Assembly: GCA_947503935.1 (NCBI GenBank)
Contig: CANNFR010000007.1
Location: 248,001-312,000 of the forward strand
Direction: 5' to 3'
DNA: 64,000 nt
Origin: an uncultured Paracoccaceae bacterium
GTDB taxonomy: Bacteria; Pseudomonadota; Alphaproteobacteria; Rhodobacterales; Rhodobacteraceae
The position numbers were made by a program, and so were the translations under genes. The notes under the pieces are model-generated. The model was not told the origin of the DNA, did not search any database, and worked only from the letters and a program-made list of their open reading frames with translations. Of the stretch, positions 53,221 to 61,606 are shown in pieces. Position 1 is the first letter of the stretch, and every line of letters begins with the position of its first letter.

Positions 53221-53694
53221 ATGAAACTGAATGAACTGCGTGACAACGAAGGCGCGACCAAAAAGCGGATGCGCGTCGGCCGTGGCCCGGGCTCGGGCAA
53301 GGGCAAGACCGGCGGACGAGGCATCAAGGGTCAGAAATCCCGCTCAGGCGTGGCGATCAACGCCTATGAGGGCGGTCAGATGCCGCTTTATCAGCGTCTT
53401 CCGAAGCGGGGCTTCAACAAGCCGAACCGCAAGAAATTCGCCGTGGTCAATCTGGGTCTGATCCAGAAATTCGTCGATGCCGGTAAGCTCGATGGCAAGG
53501 CCGAGATCACCGAGGACGCGTTGGTCGCCTCGGGCCTCGTGCGCCGCAAGCTGGATGGTATTCGCGTGCTTGCCAAGGGCGATGTGACGGGCAAATTGAA
53601 GCTCTCGGTCACCGGCGCCTCGAAATCCGCCATCGAAGCTGTTGAGAAGGCCGGCGGCTCGCTGGCGGTCACAACCGCGTCGGCGGCTGAATAA
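53221..53694 (+). CDS. rplO: 50S ribosomal protein L15
   Basis: 157 residues. N-terminal Gly/Arg-rich extension ([20 protein letters not shown]) penetrating 23S rRNA, then the globular domain. AAGGAGAG precedes the ATG. Late-assembly protein; next gene secY after a structured 112-bp gap. Confidence 0.98.
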   Translation: MKLNELRDNEGATKKRMRVGRGPGSGKGKTGGRGIKGQKSRSGVAINAYEGGQMPLYQRLPKRGFNKPNRKKFAVVNLGLIQKFVDAGKLDGKAEITEDALVASGLVRRKLDGIRVLAKGDVTGKLKLSVTGASKSAIEAVEKAGGSLAVTTASAAE

Positions 53695-53700
53695 TTGCTT

Positions 53701-53771
53701 GTGAGCGGCGCCCACGCCGCTTACATGATCTAGAGTTCCGCGCCGCCAACCGGGCACCGGTCTGGCGGCGC
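53701..53771 (+). promoter_or_regulatory. Two strong hairpins between rplO and secY
   Basis: Hairpin 1: GTGAGCGGCG-CCCA-CGCCGCTTAC (53701-53724), 10 bp with one G-T. Hairpin 2: GCGCCGCCA plus ACCGG, loop GCA, CCGGT then TGGCGGCGC (53740-53771), a 14-bp stem with one bulged C. No T-run follows. Candidate attenuator or RNase site setting secY/adk level against ribosomal proteins. Confidence 0.55.
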
Positions 53772-53806
53772 TGCGCATAAAGACACCGCTAACAGAACGG
53801 GGCATC

Positions 53807-55165
53807 ATGGCATCTGCGGCAGAGAACATGGCAGCCAACATGAGCTGGTCGGCCTTCGGCAAGGCGACCGAGCTGCGCCAGAGGATCGTATTCACACTCG
53901 GGCTTTTGATCGTCTACCGTCTGGGGACGTATATCCCCGTACCGGGGATCGACGGCGCCGCATTGCGTGATTTCTTCGAGCAGGCGTCGGCCGGTCTGGG
54001 TGGTGTCTTGGACATGTTTACCGGCGGCGCCATTAGCCGCATGGGCATCTTTGCGCTGGGCATCATGCCCTATATCTCGGCCTCGATCATCGTGCAGTTG
54101 ATGGGCGCGATGTATGAGCCTTGGAAGCAACTCAAGAAAGAGGGCGAGCAGGGGCGCAAGAAGCTGAACCAATATACGCGCTACGGCACCGTTGGTCTGG
54201 CGCTATTTCAGGCCTGGGGCCTGGCCGTCAGCCTTGAGGCTGGCGGATTGGCGCAAGATCCGGGCATGTTCTTTAGGGTGGCGTGCGTCGTCACCCTGGT
54301 TGGCGGCACGATGTTCTTGATGTGGCTGGGTGAGCAGATCACCGCGCGCGGCATCGGCAATGGCATCTCGCTGATTATCTTCGTGGGCATTATTGCTGAA
54401 TTGCCCGCCGCTTTGGCGCAATTCCTGGCGCAGGGCCAGCAGACCAGATCGGCCGCGCTGGTCATCGGCGTGATCCTGATGGTGGTCGGCACGATCACCT
54501 TCGTGGTGTTCATGGAACGCTCGCTGCGCAAGATCCACATCCAGTATCCGCGCCGCCAGGTCGGCATGAAGATGTATGATGGCGGCTCGTCGCATCTGCC
54601 GGTCAAGGTGAATCCCGCGGGCGTGATCCCGGCGATCTTCGCCTCGTCGCTGTTGCTGTTGCCGACAACGATCTCGACGTTTTCGGGTGGTGATACCGGG
54701 CCGGTCATGTCGTGGATCCAGGCGAATTTCGGCCCCGGACAGCCCCTGAACCTGCTGTTCTTCACGTCGATGATCGTGTTCTTCACGTATTTCTATACCC
54801 AGCAAGTGGCCTTCAAGCCCGAGGATGTGGCGGAAAACCTGAAAAACCAGAACGGGTTCATTCCCGGTATTCGCCCAGGGAAGAAAACCGAGGAATATCT
54901 GGAATACGTTGTTGTGCGCATTCTTGTTCTCGGCTCGGGCTATCTGGCGCTGGTTTGTCTTCTGCCGGAAATCTTGCGCGCCCGGTTTGCGGTGCCGTTC
55001 TATTTCGGTGGCACCTCGGTGCTGATCATCGTGTCGGTCACGATGGATACGGTCGAGCGGGTTCAATCGCATCTTCTGGCGCATCAATATGAGGGTCTGA
55101 TCGAGAAGTCGCAGCTGCGCGGCAAGAAACGCACAGGTCCGCGCAAGGGCCCCGCCCGCAGATGA
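53807..55165 (+). CDS. secY: Preprotein translocase subunit SecY
   Basis: 452 residues with ten expected membrane helices. SecY signature segments are [20 protein letters not shown], the [27 protein letters not shown] plug/TM2 region (shown in part: [17 protein letters not shown]), and C-terminal [20 protein letters not shown]. SecY is the channel of SecYEG in the inner membrane. Its TGA overlaps the adk ATG (ATGA). Confidence 0.98.
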   Translation: MASAAENMAANMSWSAFGKATELRQRIVFTLGLLIVYRLGTYIPVPGIDGAALRDFFEQASAGLGGVLDMFTGGAISRMGIFALGIMPYISASIIVQLMGAMYEPWKQLKKEGEQGRKKLNQYTRYGTVGLALFQAWGLAVSLEAGGLAQDPGMFFRVACVVTLVGGTMFLMWLGEQITARGIGNGISLIIFVGIIAELPAALAQFLAQGQQTRSAALVIGVILMVVGTITFVVFMERSLRKIHIQYPRRQVGMKMYDGGSSHLPVKVNPAGVIPAIFASSLLLLPTTISTFSGGDTGPVMSWIQANFGPGQPLNLLFFTSMIVFFTYFYTQQVAFKPEDVAENLKNQNGFIPGIRPGKKTEEYLEYVVVRILVLGSGYLALVCLLPEILRARFAVPFYFGGTSVLIIVSVTMDTVERVQSHLLAHQYEGLIEKSQLRGKKRTGPRKGPARR

Positions 55166-55812
55166 TCAACGTTATTCTGCTTGGACCACCTGGGGCGGGC
55201 AAGGGCACTCAGGCCCGCCGGCTGGTCGAGGAACGTGGCCTGGTGCAGCTTTCCACCGGCGACATGCTGCGCGAGGCGAAAAGCTCGGGCACCGAGATGG
55301 GGCGCCGCGTGGCCGAGGTGATGGATCGGGGCGAATTGGTCACCGACGAGATCGTCATCGGCCTGATTGCCGAAAAGCTTGAGGGTGCGACTGGCGGCGG
55401 CTTCATCTTCGATGGGTTCCCGCGCACGCTTGCCCAGGCCGATGCGCTGTCCGAGCTGCTTGTGATGCTGGGCCAGAGCCTGGATGCCGTGATCGAGATG
55501 CGGGTCGATGACGCGGCTTTGGTTGCACGCATTACCGGGCGGTTTACCTGCGGCAATTGCGGCGAGGTCTATCACGACCAGACCAAGCCCACGAAGGCCG
55601 AGGGGGTGTGCGACGTCTGTGGCTCAAGTGATCTGCGGCGCAGGCCCGACGACACCGAGGAAGCGCTGCGCACGCGCATGCTGGCCTATTACCGCGATAC
55701 CTCACCGTTGATAGGGTATTACTACGCCCACAAGAAACTGCGCGTGGTGGACGGATTGGGGTCGATCGACGCGGTTGCGGCCGATATTGCGAAGGTTCTT
55801 GACAAAGGGTGA
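55162..55812 (+). CDS. adk: Adenylate kinase with four-cysteine LID
   Basis: 216 residues, long-LID form. P-loop [13 protein letters not shown]-binding region and [13 protein letters not shown] are present; it interconverts AMP+ATP and 2 ADP. The LID contains [10 protein letters not shown] and CDVCGSSD, i.e. two CxxC pairs expected to hold a structural metal. Such metal-binding adenylate kinase has been described in Paracoccus denitrificans, whereas E. coli Adk lacks these cysteines. Translationally coupled to secY. Confidence 0.97.
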   Translation: MINVILLGPPGAGKGTQARRLVEERGLVQLSTGDMLREAKSSGTEMGRRVAEVMDRGELVTDEIVIGLIAEKLEGATGGGFIFDGFPRTLAQADALSELLVMLGQSLDAVIEMRVDDAALVARITGRFTCGNCGEVYHDQTKPTKAEGVCDVCGSSDLRRRPDDTEEALRTRMLAYYRDTSPLIGYYYAHKKLRVVDGLGSIDAVAADIAKVLDKG

Positions 55813-55822
55813 AAACCCGGCC

Positions 55823-55851
55823 TTGACGCGCCGAAGAAAAGCCCATATGTG
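55823..55851 (+). promoter_or_regulatory. Promoter of the alpha operon (rpsM-rpsK-rpoA)
   Basis: TTGACG (55823-55828), 17-bp spacer, TATGTG (55846-55851), just after the adk stop. It gives a leader of about 145 nt before rpsM, the place where S4 or another protein could regulate the operon. Confidence 0.7.
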
Positions 55852-56003
55852 ACGGCGTCTCGGAAGAGACTCATTCTTGTTTTCCGAAGGTTCGCTTCGA
55901 TCTGCAAGAGACCATAAATCGGCCCGGCGGCGAAAAGCCCTCGGGCCATAGTTGTGAAAAAAGGTTCCGGGGTTACGGAACCGCAACGAGAGGACCACAT
56001 CAC

Positions 56004-56372
56004 GTGGCACGTATTGCTGGCGTTAACATCCCCACCGCGAAGCGCGTTCCGATCGCGCTGACCTATATTCACGGCATCGGCCCGAACGCCGCTGCCAAGA
56101 TCTGCGAGGCGGTCGGTATCGATACGACCCGCCGCGTCAATGAGCTGTCGGACGCCGAAGTGCTGTCGATCCGCGAGCATATCGATGCCAACTTCATGGT
56201 TGAGGGCGACCTGCGCCGTGAAGTTCAGATGAACATCAAGCGTCTGATGGACCTGGGCAGCTATCGCGGCCTGCGTCATCGCCGCAACCTCCCCGTGCGC
56301 GGCCAGCGCACCCACACCAACGCACGCACGCGCAAGGGCCCCGCAAAGGCCATTGCCGGCAAGAAGAAGTAA
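56004..56372 (+). CDS. rpsM: 30S ribosomal protein S13
   Basis: 122 residues from a GTG start that yields the conserved [20 protein letters not shown]. The C-terminal basic tail [20 protein letters not shown] contacts P-site tRNA. First gene of the alpha operon, with its own promoter. Confidence 0.98.
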   Translation: MARIAGVNIPTAKRVPIALTYIHGIGPNAAAKICEAVGIDTTRRVNELSDAEVLSIREHIDANFMVEGDLRREVQMNIKRLMDLGSYRGLRHRRNLPVRGQRTHTNARTRKGPAKAIAGKKK

Positions 56373-56387
56373 GGGGAGCGTTCAGAT

Positions 56388-56777
56388 ATGGCACGCGAAA
56401 AGACCCGCACGAAGCGTAAAGAGCGCAAGAACATCGCCGCAGGTGTGGCGCATGTGAATTCGTCGTTCAACAACACCAAGATCCTGATCTCGGACGTGCA
56501 AGGCAATGCGATTGCCTGGTCGTCTGCCGGAACGATGGGGTTCAAGGGCAGCCGGAAATCCACACCTTACGCCGCCCAAATGGCCGCGGAAGATGCGGGC
56601 CGCAAGGCGCAGGAACACGGCGTCAGGACACTGGAAGTCGAAGTTCAGGGGCCGGGTTCGGGCCGTGAAAGTGCGCTGCGCGCGCTGGCGGCCGCCGGCT
56701 TCCAGATCACGTCGATCCGTGACGTGACGCCGATGGCCCATAACGGCTGCCGCCCGCCGAAACGCCGCCGGGTCTGA
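56388..56777 (+). CDS. rpsK: 30S ribosomal protein S11
   Basis: 129 residues with the platform-binding motifs [20 protein letters not shown] and the C-terminal [16 protein letters not shown]. Located 15 bp after rpsM. A very stable hairpin follows before rpoA. rpsD (S4), usual in E. coli between rpsK and rpoA, is absent here, as is common in alphaproteobacteria. Confidence 0.98.
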   Translation: MAREKTRTKRKERKNIAAGVAHVNSSFNNTKILISDVQGNAIAWSSAGTMGFKGSRKSTPYAAQMAAEDAGRKAQEHGVRTLEVEVQGPGSGRESALRALAAAGFQITSIRDVTPMAHNGCRPPKRRRV

Positions 56778-56794
56778 CCTGGCTGATCTTTGGT

Positions 56795-56823
56795 CCGGGC
56801 CGCGCGCATCGCGCGCGGCCTGG
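56795..56823 (+). other. Very stable hairpin between rpsK and rpoA
   Basis: GGCCGCGCGC, loop ATC, GCGCGCGGCC: a perfect 10-bp GC stem, extendable to 13 bp with one G-T. It is followed by ATTTCGTCATTTTTA, only loosely U-rich. Partial terminator or processing site. Confidence 0.6.
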
Positions 56824-56895
56824 ATTTCGTCATTTTTATCCTCGGGCGTCCGCCACTTGGGACATGGGTAGCGGACAGGTATGGAGGCGACACGC

Positions 56896-57912
56896 ATGAT
56901 CCATAAGAATTGGGCCGAACTGATTAAGCCCACGCAACTTGACGTAAAACCGGGCTCGGATCCGGCGCGCAAGGCGACTGTCGTCGCCGAGCCGCTTGAG
57001 CGGGGCTTTGGTCTGACGCTGGGCAACGCGCTGCGGCGTGTGCTGATGTCGTCGCTCCAGGGCGCGGCGGTGACCAGCGTGCAGATCGACAATGTGCTGC
57101 ATGAATTCTCAAGTGTTGCCGGTGTGCGCGAAGACGTCACCGACATCGTTCTGAACCTCAAAGGCGTGGCGATCCGTATGGAGGTCGAGGGGCCCAAGCG
57201 GCTGTCGATCTCGGCCAAGGGTCCGGCCGTGGTGACGGCCGGCGACATCTCGACCAGCGCGGGCATCGACATTCTGAACCGCGACCATGTGATCTGTCAC
57301 CTTGATGACGGGGCCGATCTGTTCATGGAACTGACGGTTTCGACCGGAAAAGGCTATGTGGCCGCGGACAAGAACCGCCCTGAAGACAGCCCCATCGGCC
57401 TGATTCCGATCGACGCGATCTATTCGCCTGTCAAGCGTGTCAGCTATGAGGTCACGCCGACCCGCGAGGGGCAGGTGCTGGATTATGACAAGCTGACGAT
57501 GAAGGTCGAAACCGACGGCTCGCTCAGCCCCGACGATGCCGTGGCCTATGCCGCGCGCATTCTGCAGGACCAGCTGTCGATCTTCGTCAACTTCGACGAG
57601 CCGGAAAGCGCCAGCAAGGGCGAGGCCGATGACGGTCTCGAGTTCAACCCGCTTCTGCTCAAGAAGGTCGACGAGCTGGAGTTGTCCGTGCGCTCGGCCA
57701 ACTGCCTGAAAAACGACAACATTGTTTATATCGGCGACCTGATCCAGAAGACCGAGGCCGAGATGTTGCGGACGCCGAACTTCGGCCGCAAGTCCTTGAA
57801 CGAGATCAAGGAAGTGCTGTCGGGCATGGGCCTGCACCTTGGCATGGATGTTGAGGAATGGCCGCCTGAGAACATCGAGGACCTGGCCAAGAAGTTCGAA
57901 GACCAGTTCTAA
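56896..57912 (+). CDS. rpoA: DNA-directed RNA polymerase subunit alpha
   Basis: 338 residues from ATG 56896 (GGAGGCG upstream); the ATG at 56881 overlaps that site and adds five residues. N-terminal assembly domain ([19 protein letters not shown]) and C-terminal domain ([34 protein letters not shown]) that binds UP elements and activators are both intact. Confidence 0.98.
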   Translation: MIHKNWAELIKPTQLDVKPGSDPARKATVVAEPLERGFGLTLGNALRRVLMSSLQGAAVTSVQIDNVLHEFSSVAGVREDVTDIVLNLKGVAIRMEVEGPKRLSISAKGPAVVTAGDISTSAGIDILNRDHVICHLDDGADLFMELTVSTGKGYVAADKNRPEDSPIGLIPIDAIYSPVKRVSYEVTPTREGQVLDYDKLTMKVETDGSLSPDDAVAYAARILQDQLSIFVNFDEPESASKGEADDGLEFNPLLLKKVDELELSVRSANCLKNDNIVYIGDLIQKTEAEMLRTPNFGRKSLNEIKEVLSGMGLHLGMDVEEWPPENIEDLAKKFEDQF

Positions 57913-57919
57913 GATCACG

Positions 57920-57946
57920 GGATGCGCCGCGAAAGGCGCATCCTTT
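57920..57946 (+). terminator. Terminator-like hairpin between rpoA and rplQ
   Basis: GGATGCGCC, loop GCGAAA, GGCGCATCC followed by TTTC: 9-bp perfect stem 7 bp after the rpoA stop. The short T-run suggests a partial terminator; rplQ follows 86 bp later and may have read-through or its own promoter. Confidence 0.55.
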
Positions 57947-58032
57947 CACCAACTGGGCAATCCCGCCCCAAGGAGAGCGGCCCGAACGCAGGGACCGCCG
58001 GACAAAGCAAAAAAGACGATAGGAGATAGAAA

Positions 58033-58452
58033 ATGCGTCACGGAAGCGGCTATCGCCGACTGAACCGCACCCACGAACACCGCAAGGCGCTGTTCGCCAA
58101 CATGGCCGGCTCGCTGATCGAGCATGAGCAGATCAAGACGACCCTGCCCAAAGCCAAGGAATTGCGGCGTATCATCGAAAAGATGATCACGCTGGCCAAG
58201 CGCGGCGATCTGCATGCGCGTCGCCAGGCAGCGTCGCAGCTCAAGCAGGACATGCATGTCGCCAAGCTGTTCGACGTACTGGGCCCGCGCTATAAAGAGC
58301 GGAATGGCGGATATGTGCGCGTGCTGAAGGCGGGCTTCCGCTATGGCGACATGGCGCCCATGGCGATCATCGAATTCGTTGATCGCGACGTCTCTGCCAA
58401 AGGCGCCGCCGATCGCGCGCGCCTCGAATCAGAAGAAGCTTCGGCCGAGTGA
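58033..58452 (+). CDS. rplQ: 50S ribosomal protein L17
   Basis: 139 residues with [20 protein letters not shown] and the [27 protein letters not shown] core (part shown: [15 protein letters not shown]). AGGAGAT precedes the ATG. Last gene of the ribosomal cluster. Downstream, CAACAGGCCT/AGGCCTGTTG (58453-58495) can pair over 10 bp with a 23-nt loop and a short T-run. Confidence 0.97.
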   Translation: MRHGSGYRRLNRTHEHRKALFANMAGSLIEHEQIKTTLPKAKELRRIIEKMITLAKRGDLHARRQAASQLKQDMHVAKLFDVLGPRYKERNGGYVRVLKAGFRYGDMAPMAIIEFVDRDVSAKGAADRARLESEEASAE

Positions 58453-58548
58453 CAACAGGCCTAGCCGGTCACAGGCGTCTCGCGGAGGCCTGTTGTTTCA
58501 GCGGGACTTCGCGCACACGGACCTGGTAAAATTGACAAGCCAACGAAA

Positions 58549-58574
58549 AAAGCCCTGCCAATAGGCAGGGCTTT
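58549..58574. terminator. Intrinsic terminator, best oriented for the minus-strand gene
   Basis: AAAGCCCTGCC, loop AATA, GGCAGGGCTTT: 11-bp stem. A run of A precedes it on the plus strand, i.e. a U-tract for the minus-strand gene ending at 58591; it can also back up rplQ termination. Confidence 0.85.
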
Positions 58575-58590
58575 GCTAATGTTGGATGGC

Positions 58591-58773
58591 TTATGAACTG
58601 GATATTTTCGATTTTGCCCCTGAGCCGGACAACAAAGCCTTTTCATCAAAATCTATACACTTCGCCTTAACCTGCTTATGGCTATGTTCCCCCAACAGAT
58701 CGAGCAACTCATCAAGCGCTCCTGGGGAAAGAGACAAAAGTTTGGACACAAGATCACCGTCCAGCACAACCAT
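58591..58773 (-). CDS. Small AT-rich orphan protein
   Basis: 60 residues from ATG 58773, which has GAGGTT 8 bp upstream; an in-frame ATG at 58800 gives 69 residues. Composition: Leu-rich amphipathic N-terminal half (KLLSLSPGALDELLDLLGEH) and Lys/Ser-rich end, no signal peptide. Lower GC than neighbours. No family recognised. A dedicated downstream terminator and its location divergent from luxR support a real transcript. It could be a small partner of the quorum-sensing genes, but this is only position-based. Confidence 0.5.
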   Translation of the reverse strand: MVVLDGDLVSKLLSLSPGALDELLDLLGEHSHKQVKAKCIDFDEKALLSGSGAKSKISSS

Positions 58774-58819
58774 AGAATGTAACCTCGCTGCGTCATTCAC
58801 TTCTGCCTACAATTTACGG

Positions 58820-58848
58820 TTGACCAGCCAAAGCGCAACTTATCTAAA
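58820..58848 (+). promoter_or_regulatory. Candidate luxR promoter
   Basis: TTGACC (58820-58825), 17-bp spacer, TCTAAA (58843-58848). The -10 ends only 5 bp before the luxR ATG and no Shine-Dalgarno is visible, so the mRNA could be leaderless. Confidence 0.4.
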
Positions 58849-58853
58849 AAGAC

Positions 58854-59465
58854 ATGTCCTTTAAGTCAGACCTCGATCTAGAACTCTGTAAATTGGCAAG
58901 CCTCTCGCCTGCCGGCTACTTTGTGGGCTTGCACATCCGGTTTGCCGCGCCCTTGATGACATTCCAGACCTACGATCAGCGCTGGACGGATCGGTATACC
59001 GAACAGGCCTATGCATTGCGCGATCCGATGATCGCCTGGGGGTTTTCTACGGAAGGTGTGGCAAGGTGGAGCGAGATTACGATTCCGGACCCCTTCAAAA
59101 TCATGGAAGAAGCCGCCAGCTACGGCTTGATCTATGGTGTCTCTGTCGCTTGTGGCCCGATCGCATCACGCACGATTGCCGGCGCGGCGCGGTCCGATCG
59201 CGAGTTCACCGATGCCGAGCAAGCGCGAATCCAGGAAATCGTTCTTCGTCTGCACGATATGACGGAGCCTCCCGATAGCCTGACACCGGCTCAGATTGAA
59301 GCCTTGCGGTGTATCGCGGCAGGAGATCGGCATGCGGCGGCAGCGGCGAAACTCGGGATATCCGAAAGCGCGTTGAAAGCACGGCTCACGTCGGCCAGGC
59401 ATAAACTACTTGCCAGGACGACCGCCGAAGCGCTTCAGCGTGCGAAAGACTACCGCCTGCTCTAA
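58854..59465 (+). CDS. LuxR-family autoinducer-binding transcriptional regulator
   Basis: 203 residues, slightly shorter than typical LuxR (about 240). N-terminal autoinducer-binding domain, with the conserved acidic motif in YALRDPMIAW, and a C-terminal LuxR-type HTH (LTPAQIEALRCIAAGDRHAAAAAKLGIS..) are seen; the HTH replaces the common GKS by AGDRHAAA. It should bind an acyl-homoserine lactone made by the next gene. The luxI gene begins 59 bp downstream on the same strand. Family naming beyond LuxR type is not possible. Confidence 0.88.
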   Translation: MSFKSDLDLELCKLASLSPAGYFVGLHIRFAAPLMTFQTYDQRWTDRYTEQAYALRDPMIAWGFSTEGVARWSEITIPDPFKIMEEAASYGLIYGVSVACGPIASRTIAGAARSDREFTDAEQARIQEIVLRLHDMTEPPDSLTPAQIEALRCIAAGDRHAAAAAKLGISESALKARLTSARHKLLARTTAEALQRAKDYRLL

Positions 59466-59524
59466 GCCTGCCTTTCTCTATGTCGTGGCGGGGCTTCTGT
59501 TTCACCACCACGCAGGAGTCTGTA

Positions 59525-60112
59525 ATGCAAACCACCACTCTCTCTTTTGCCAACATGCACAACCATGGCGAATTGTTAGCCAATCTTTTTCGTGCACGGC
59601 GGCAGTCGTTCATCGTGCAGAACAAATGGGACCTGCCCGAGGCCCTGGGAATGGAATACGATCAGTATGACACCCCGGCAAGCCGCTGGGTCGCGGTCCA
59701 TCACCTGGGCGATATCTATGCGGGCATCCGTTTGACACCGACGACCGCGCGCTGCGGTATCTACAGCTACATGATCCGCGACGCGCAACGGGGCCTGCTC
59801 GACACTATTCCCCAAGACCTGCTTTTTGATGAAGCACCGGTGGCCGAGAACGTCTGGGAATCCTCGCGAGTTTTCGTGTCGCACACAACTCCGATGAATA
59901 TTCGGCGTCGGGTGCATGCCCATTTGATCATGGAGATGACCAAATCGGCGCGTGAGCTTGGGGCAGCCCGTGTTCTGGGCCTTATACCGGCAAACTGGCC
60001 GCGCTGGGCACCGCGCTGCGGGCTTGATATGTCGGCGGCAGGCCGGGTGATGTCGATTGATGAGATCGAAAACCAATGTGTTTCGATCGATCTGAGCAGC
60101 AAGCTGCACTGA
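59525..60112 (+). CDS. Acyl-homoserine-lactone synthase (LuxI family)
   Basis: 195 residues from ATG 59525 with AGGAG upstream. All invariant LuxI positions are present: Arg25, Phe29, Trp35, Asp46, Asp49, Arg69 and the E-x-x-R pair Glu112/Arg115 (WESSRVFV). It makes an acyl-homoserine lactone from SAM and an acyl-carrier-protein-bound acyl chain; chain length is not predictable. No clear 20-bp lux box is visible in the 59-bp gap, so it may be co-transcribed with luxR. A cell-density signal system. Confidence 0.92.
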   Translation: MQTTTLSFANMHNHGELLANLFRARRQSFIVQNKWDLPEALGMEYDQYDTPASRWVAVHHLGDIYAGIRLTPTTARCGIYSYMIRDAQRGLLDTIPQDLLFDEAPVAENVWESSRVFVSHTTPMNIRRRVHAHLIMEMTKSARELGAARVLGLIPANWPRWAPRCGLDMSAAGRVMSIDEIENQCVSIDLSSKLH

Positions 60113-60177
60113 TATCCTGACCGTTGCATCGAGAAGGGAACGGACGCATATCCTTTATGGCTATAACCGGAGGGGCC

Positions 60178-61563
60178 ATGCGTTCCGTTCTTACTTTCCT
60201 GTTTATCGGCATTGCTCTTTCGGGTCTTGGCCACGCGGAGACCCGCGTCCCCCATTCCCCGGCTGAGATCAGTCTCAGTTTCGCGCCGGTGGTTGAGCGG
60301 GCTGCGCCCGCCGTGGTCAATATCTACGCCCGCCGCGTTGTGGCCGCACGGCGAAGTCCGTTTCAGGATGACCCGTTCTTTGGCCCTCTTTTTCGCGATT
60401 TCGGCCAGGCCCAGCCGCGGCTGCAGAACTCGCTTGGTTCGGGCGTGATTCTCTCGTCGGACGGCGTGGTCGTGTCGAATTATCATGTGGTGGGCGAGGC
60501 GCGTGATATTCGTGTCGTGCTGAATGACCGTCGTGAATTCGCAGCCGATATCCTACTGTCGGATGAGGAAAGCGATCTGGCAATCCTGCGGCTGCGCGAT
60601 GCTGAAGGGTTGCCAACACTCAATCTGCGCAACTCCGATGATCTGGCGGTTGGCGAGTTGGTGCTGGCCATCGGTAACCCCTTCGGCGTAGGCCAGACGG
60701 TGACCAGCGGCATCGTTTCGGGCTTGGCGCGGTCGGGCACCGCCACGGGCAGCGCGCGGGGGTATTTCATCCAGACGGATGCCGCGATCAACCCGGGCAA
60801 TTCCGGCGGCGCACTGGTCGATATCAACGGGCATCTGGTGGGCATCAACACCTCGATCCTGACGCGGTCGGGCGGGTCGAACGGGATCGGCTTTGCGATC
60901 CCCTCGAACCTGGTTGAGAGGTTCGTTTCACTGGCCGTCGCCGGCGCGACCGAGTTTGAGCGCCCCTGGGCCGGGATCGGCGGGCAGGCCGTGACGGCCG
61001 ATCTGGCCGAGACGTTGGGGATGGCTGTCCCCGAGGGGTTTTTGGTGTCGGTCGTCCATCCGGCCAGCCCCTTCGCCAACGCGGATATCGCCGTGGGCGA
61101 CGTGATCCTGGCGCTTGACGATGTCCCGGTCAGTGCGCCGCAGGACATGATCTTTCGGCTGTCGGTTGCGGGCACCTACGGCGAGGTGACGGCCCGGGTT
61201 CTGCGCGACGGTCAGATGCGCGAGATCACCGTGCGTCTGACGGCGCCACCCGATGACCCGCCCTCTGACCCCGTGACCTTGCCTGACCGCGTGGCACTGG
61301 CCGGGCTGACCGTTGCCAATATCAACCCCCGCATTCTGGCCGATTGGGACTTGCCGCTTGAGGCCGAGGGCGTGGTGGTTTTGGCGACCGGGCCTTATGT
61401 GGGGCGCGTTGGCCTGCGCCCCGGCGACGTGATCTTTGCGATCAATGGCGCCGAGATTCGCACCACCGCTGATGTGACCCGGGCGGCCTCGGCACGCGTG
61501 CGAAGCTGGAACGTGGACGTCTTGCGCAACGGGCGCCGCCTGCGCCTGCGGTTCCGGGCGTAG
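60178..61563 (+). CDS. HtrA/Deg-family periplasmic serine protease
   Basis: 461 residues from ATG 60178 (GGAGG upstream). Signal peptide ends near GHAET. Trypsin-like protease domain with catalytic His (NYHVVG), Asp (EESDLAIL) and Ser (NPGNSGGAL), then two PDZ domains. Such proteases degrade or refold damaged envelope proteins. The PDZ pair and length match the Do/DegQ type. Independent of the luxI gene 65 bp upstream. Confidence 0.93.
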   Translation: MRSVLTFLFIGIALSGLGHAETRVPHSPAEISLSFAPVVERAAPAVVNIYARRVVAARRSPFQDDPFFGPLFRDFGQAQPRLQNSLGSGVILSSDGVVVSNYHVVGEARDIRVVLNDRREFAADILLSDEESDLAILRLRDAEGLPTLNLRNSDDLAVGELVLAIGNPFGVGQTVTSGIVSGLARSGTATGSARGYFIQTDAAINPGNSGGALVDINGHLVGINTSILTRSGGSNGIGFAIPSNLVERFVSLAVAGATEFERPWAGIGGQAVTADLAETLGMAVPEGFLVSVVHPASPFANADIAVGDVILALDDVPVSAPQDMIFRLSVAGTYGEVTARVLRDGQMREITVRLTAPPDDPPSDPVTLPDRVALAGLTVANINPRILADWDLPLEAEGVVVLATGPYVGRVGLRPGDVIFAINGAEIRTTADVTRAASARVRSWNVDVLRNGRRLRLRFRA

Positions 61564-61606
61564 GTGATGGCTTCCCCCGTGGCGCCGGCGCGCTTAGGTT
61601 AACGCC

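Noticed and set aside
59466-59524. lux box upstream of luxI
   Set aside because: I searched by eye for a roughly 20-bp inverted repeat with CTG...CAG ends and found none.
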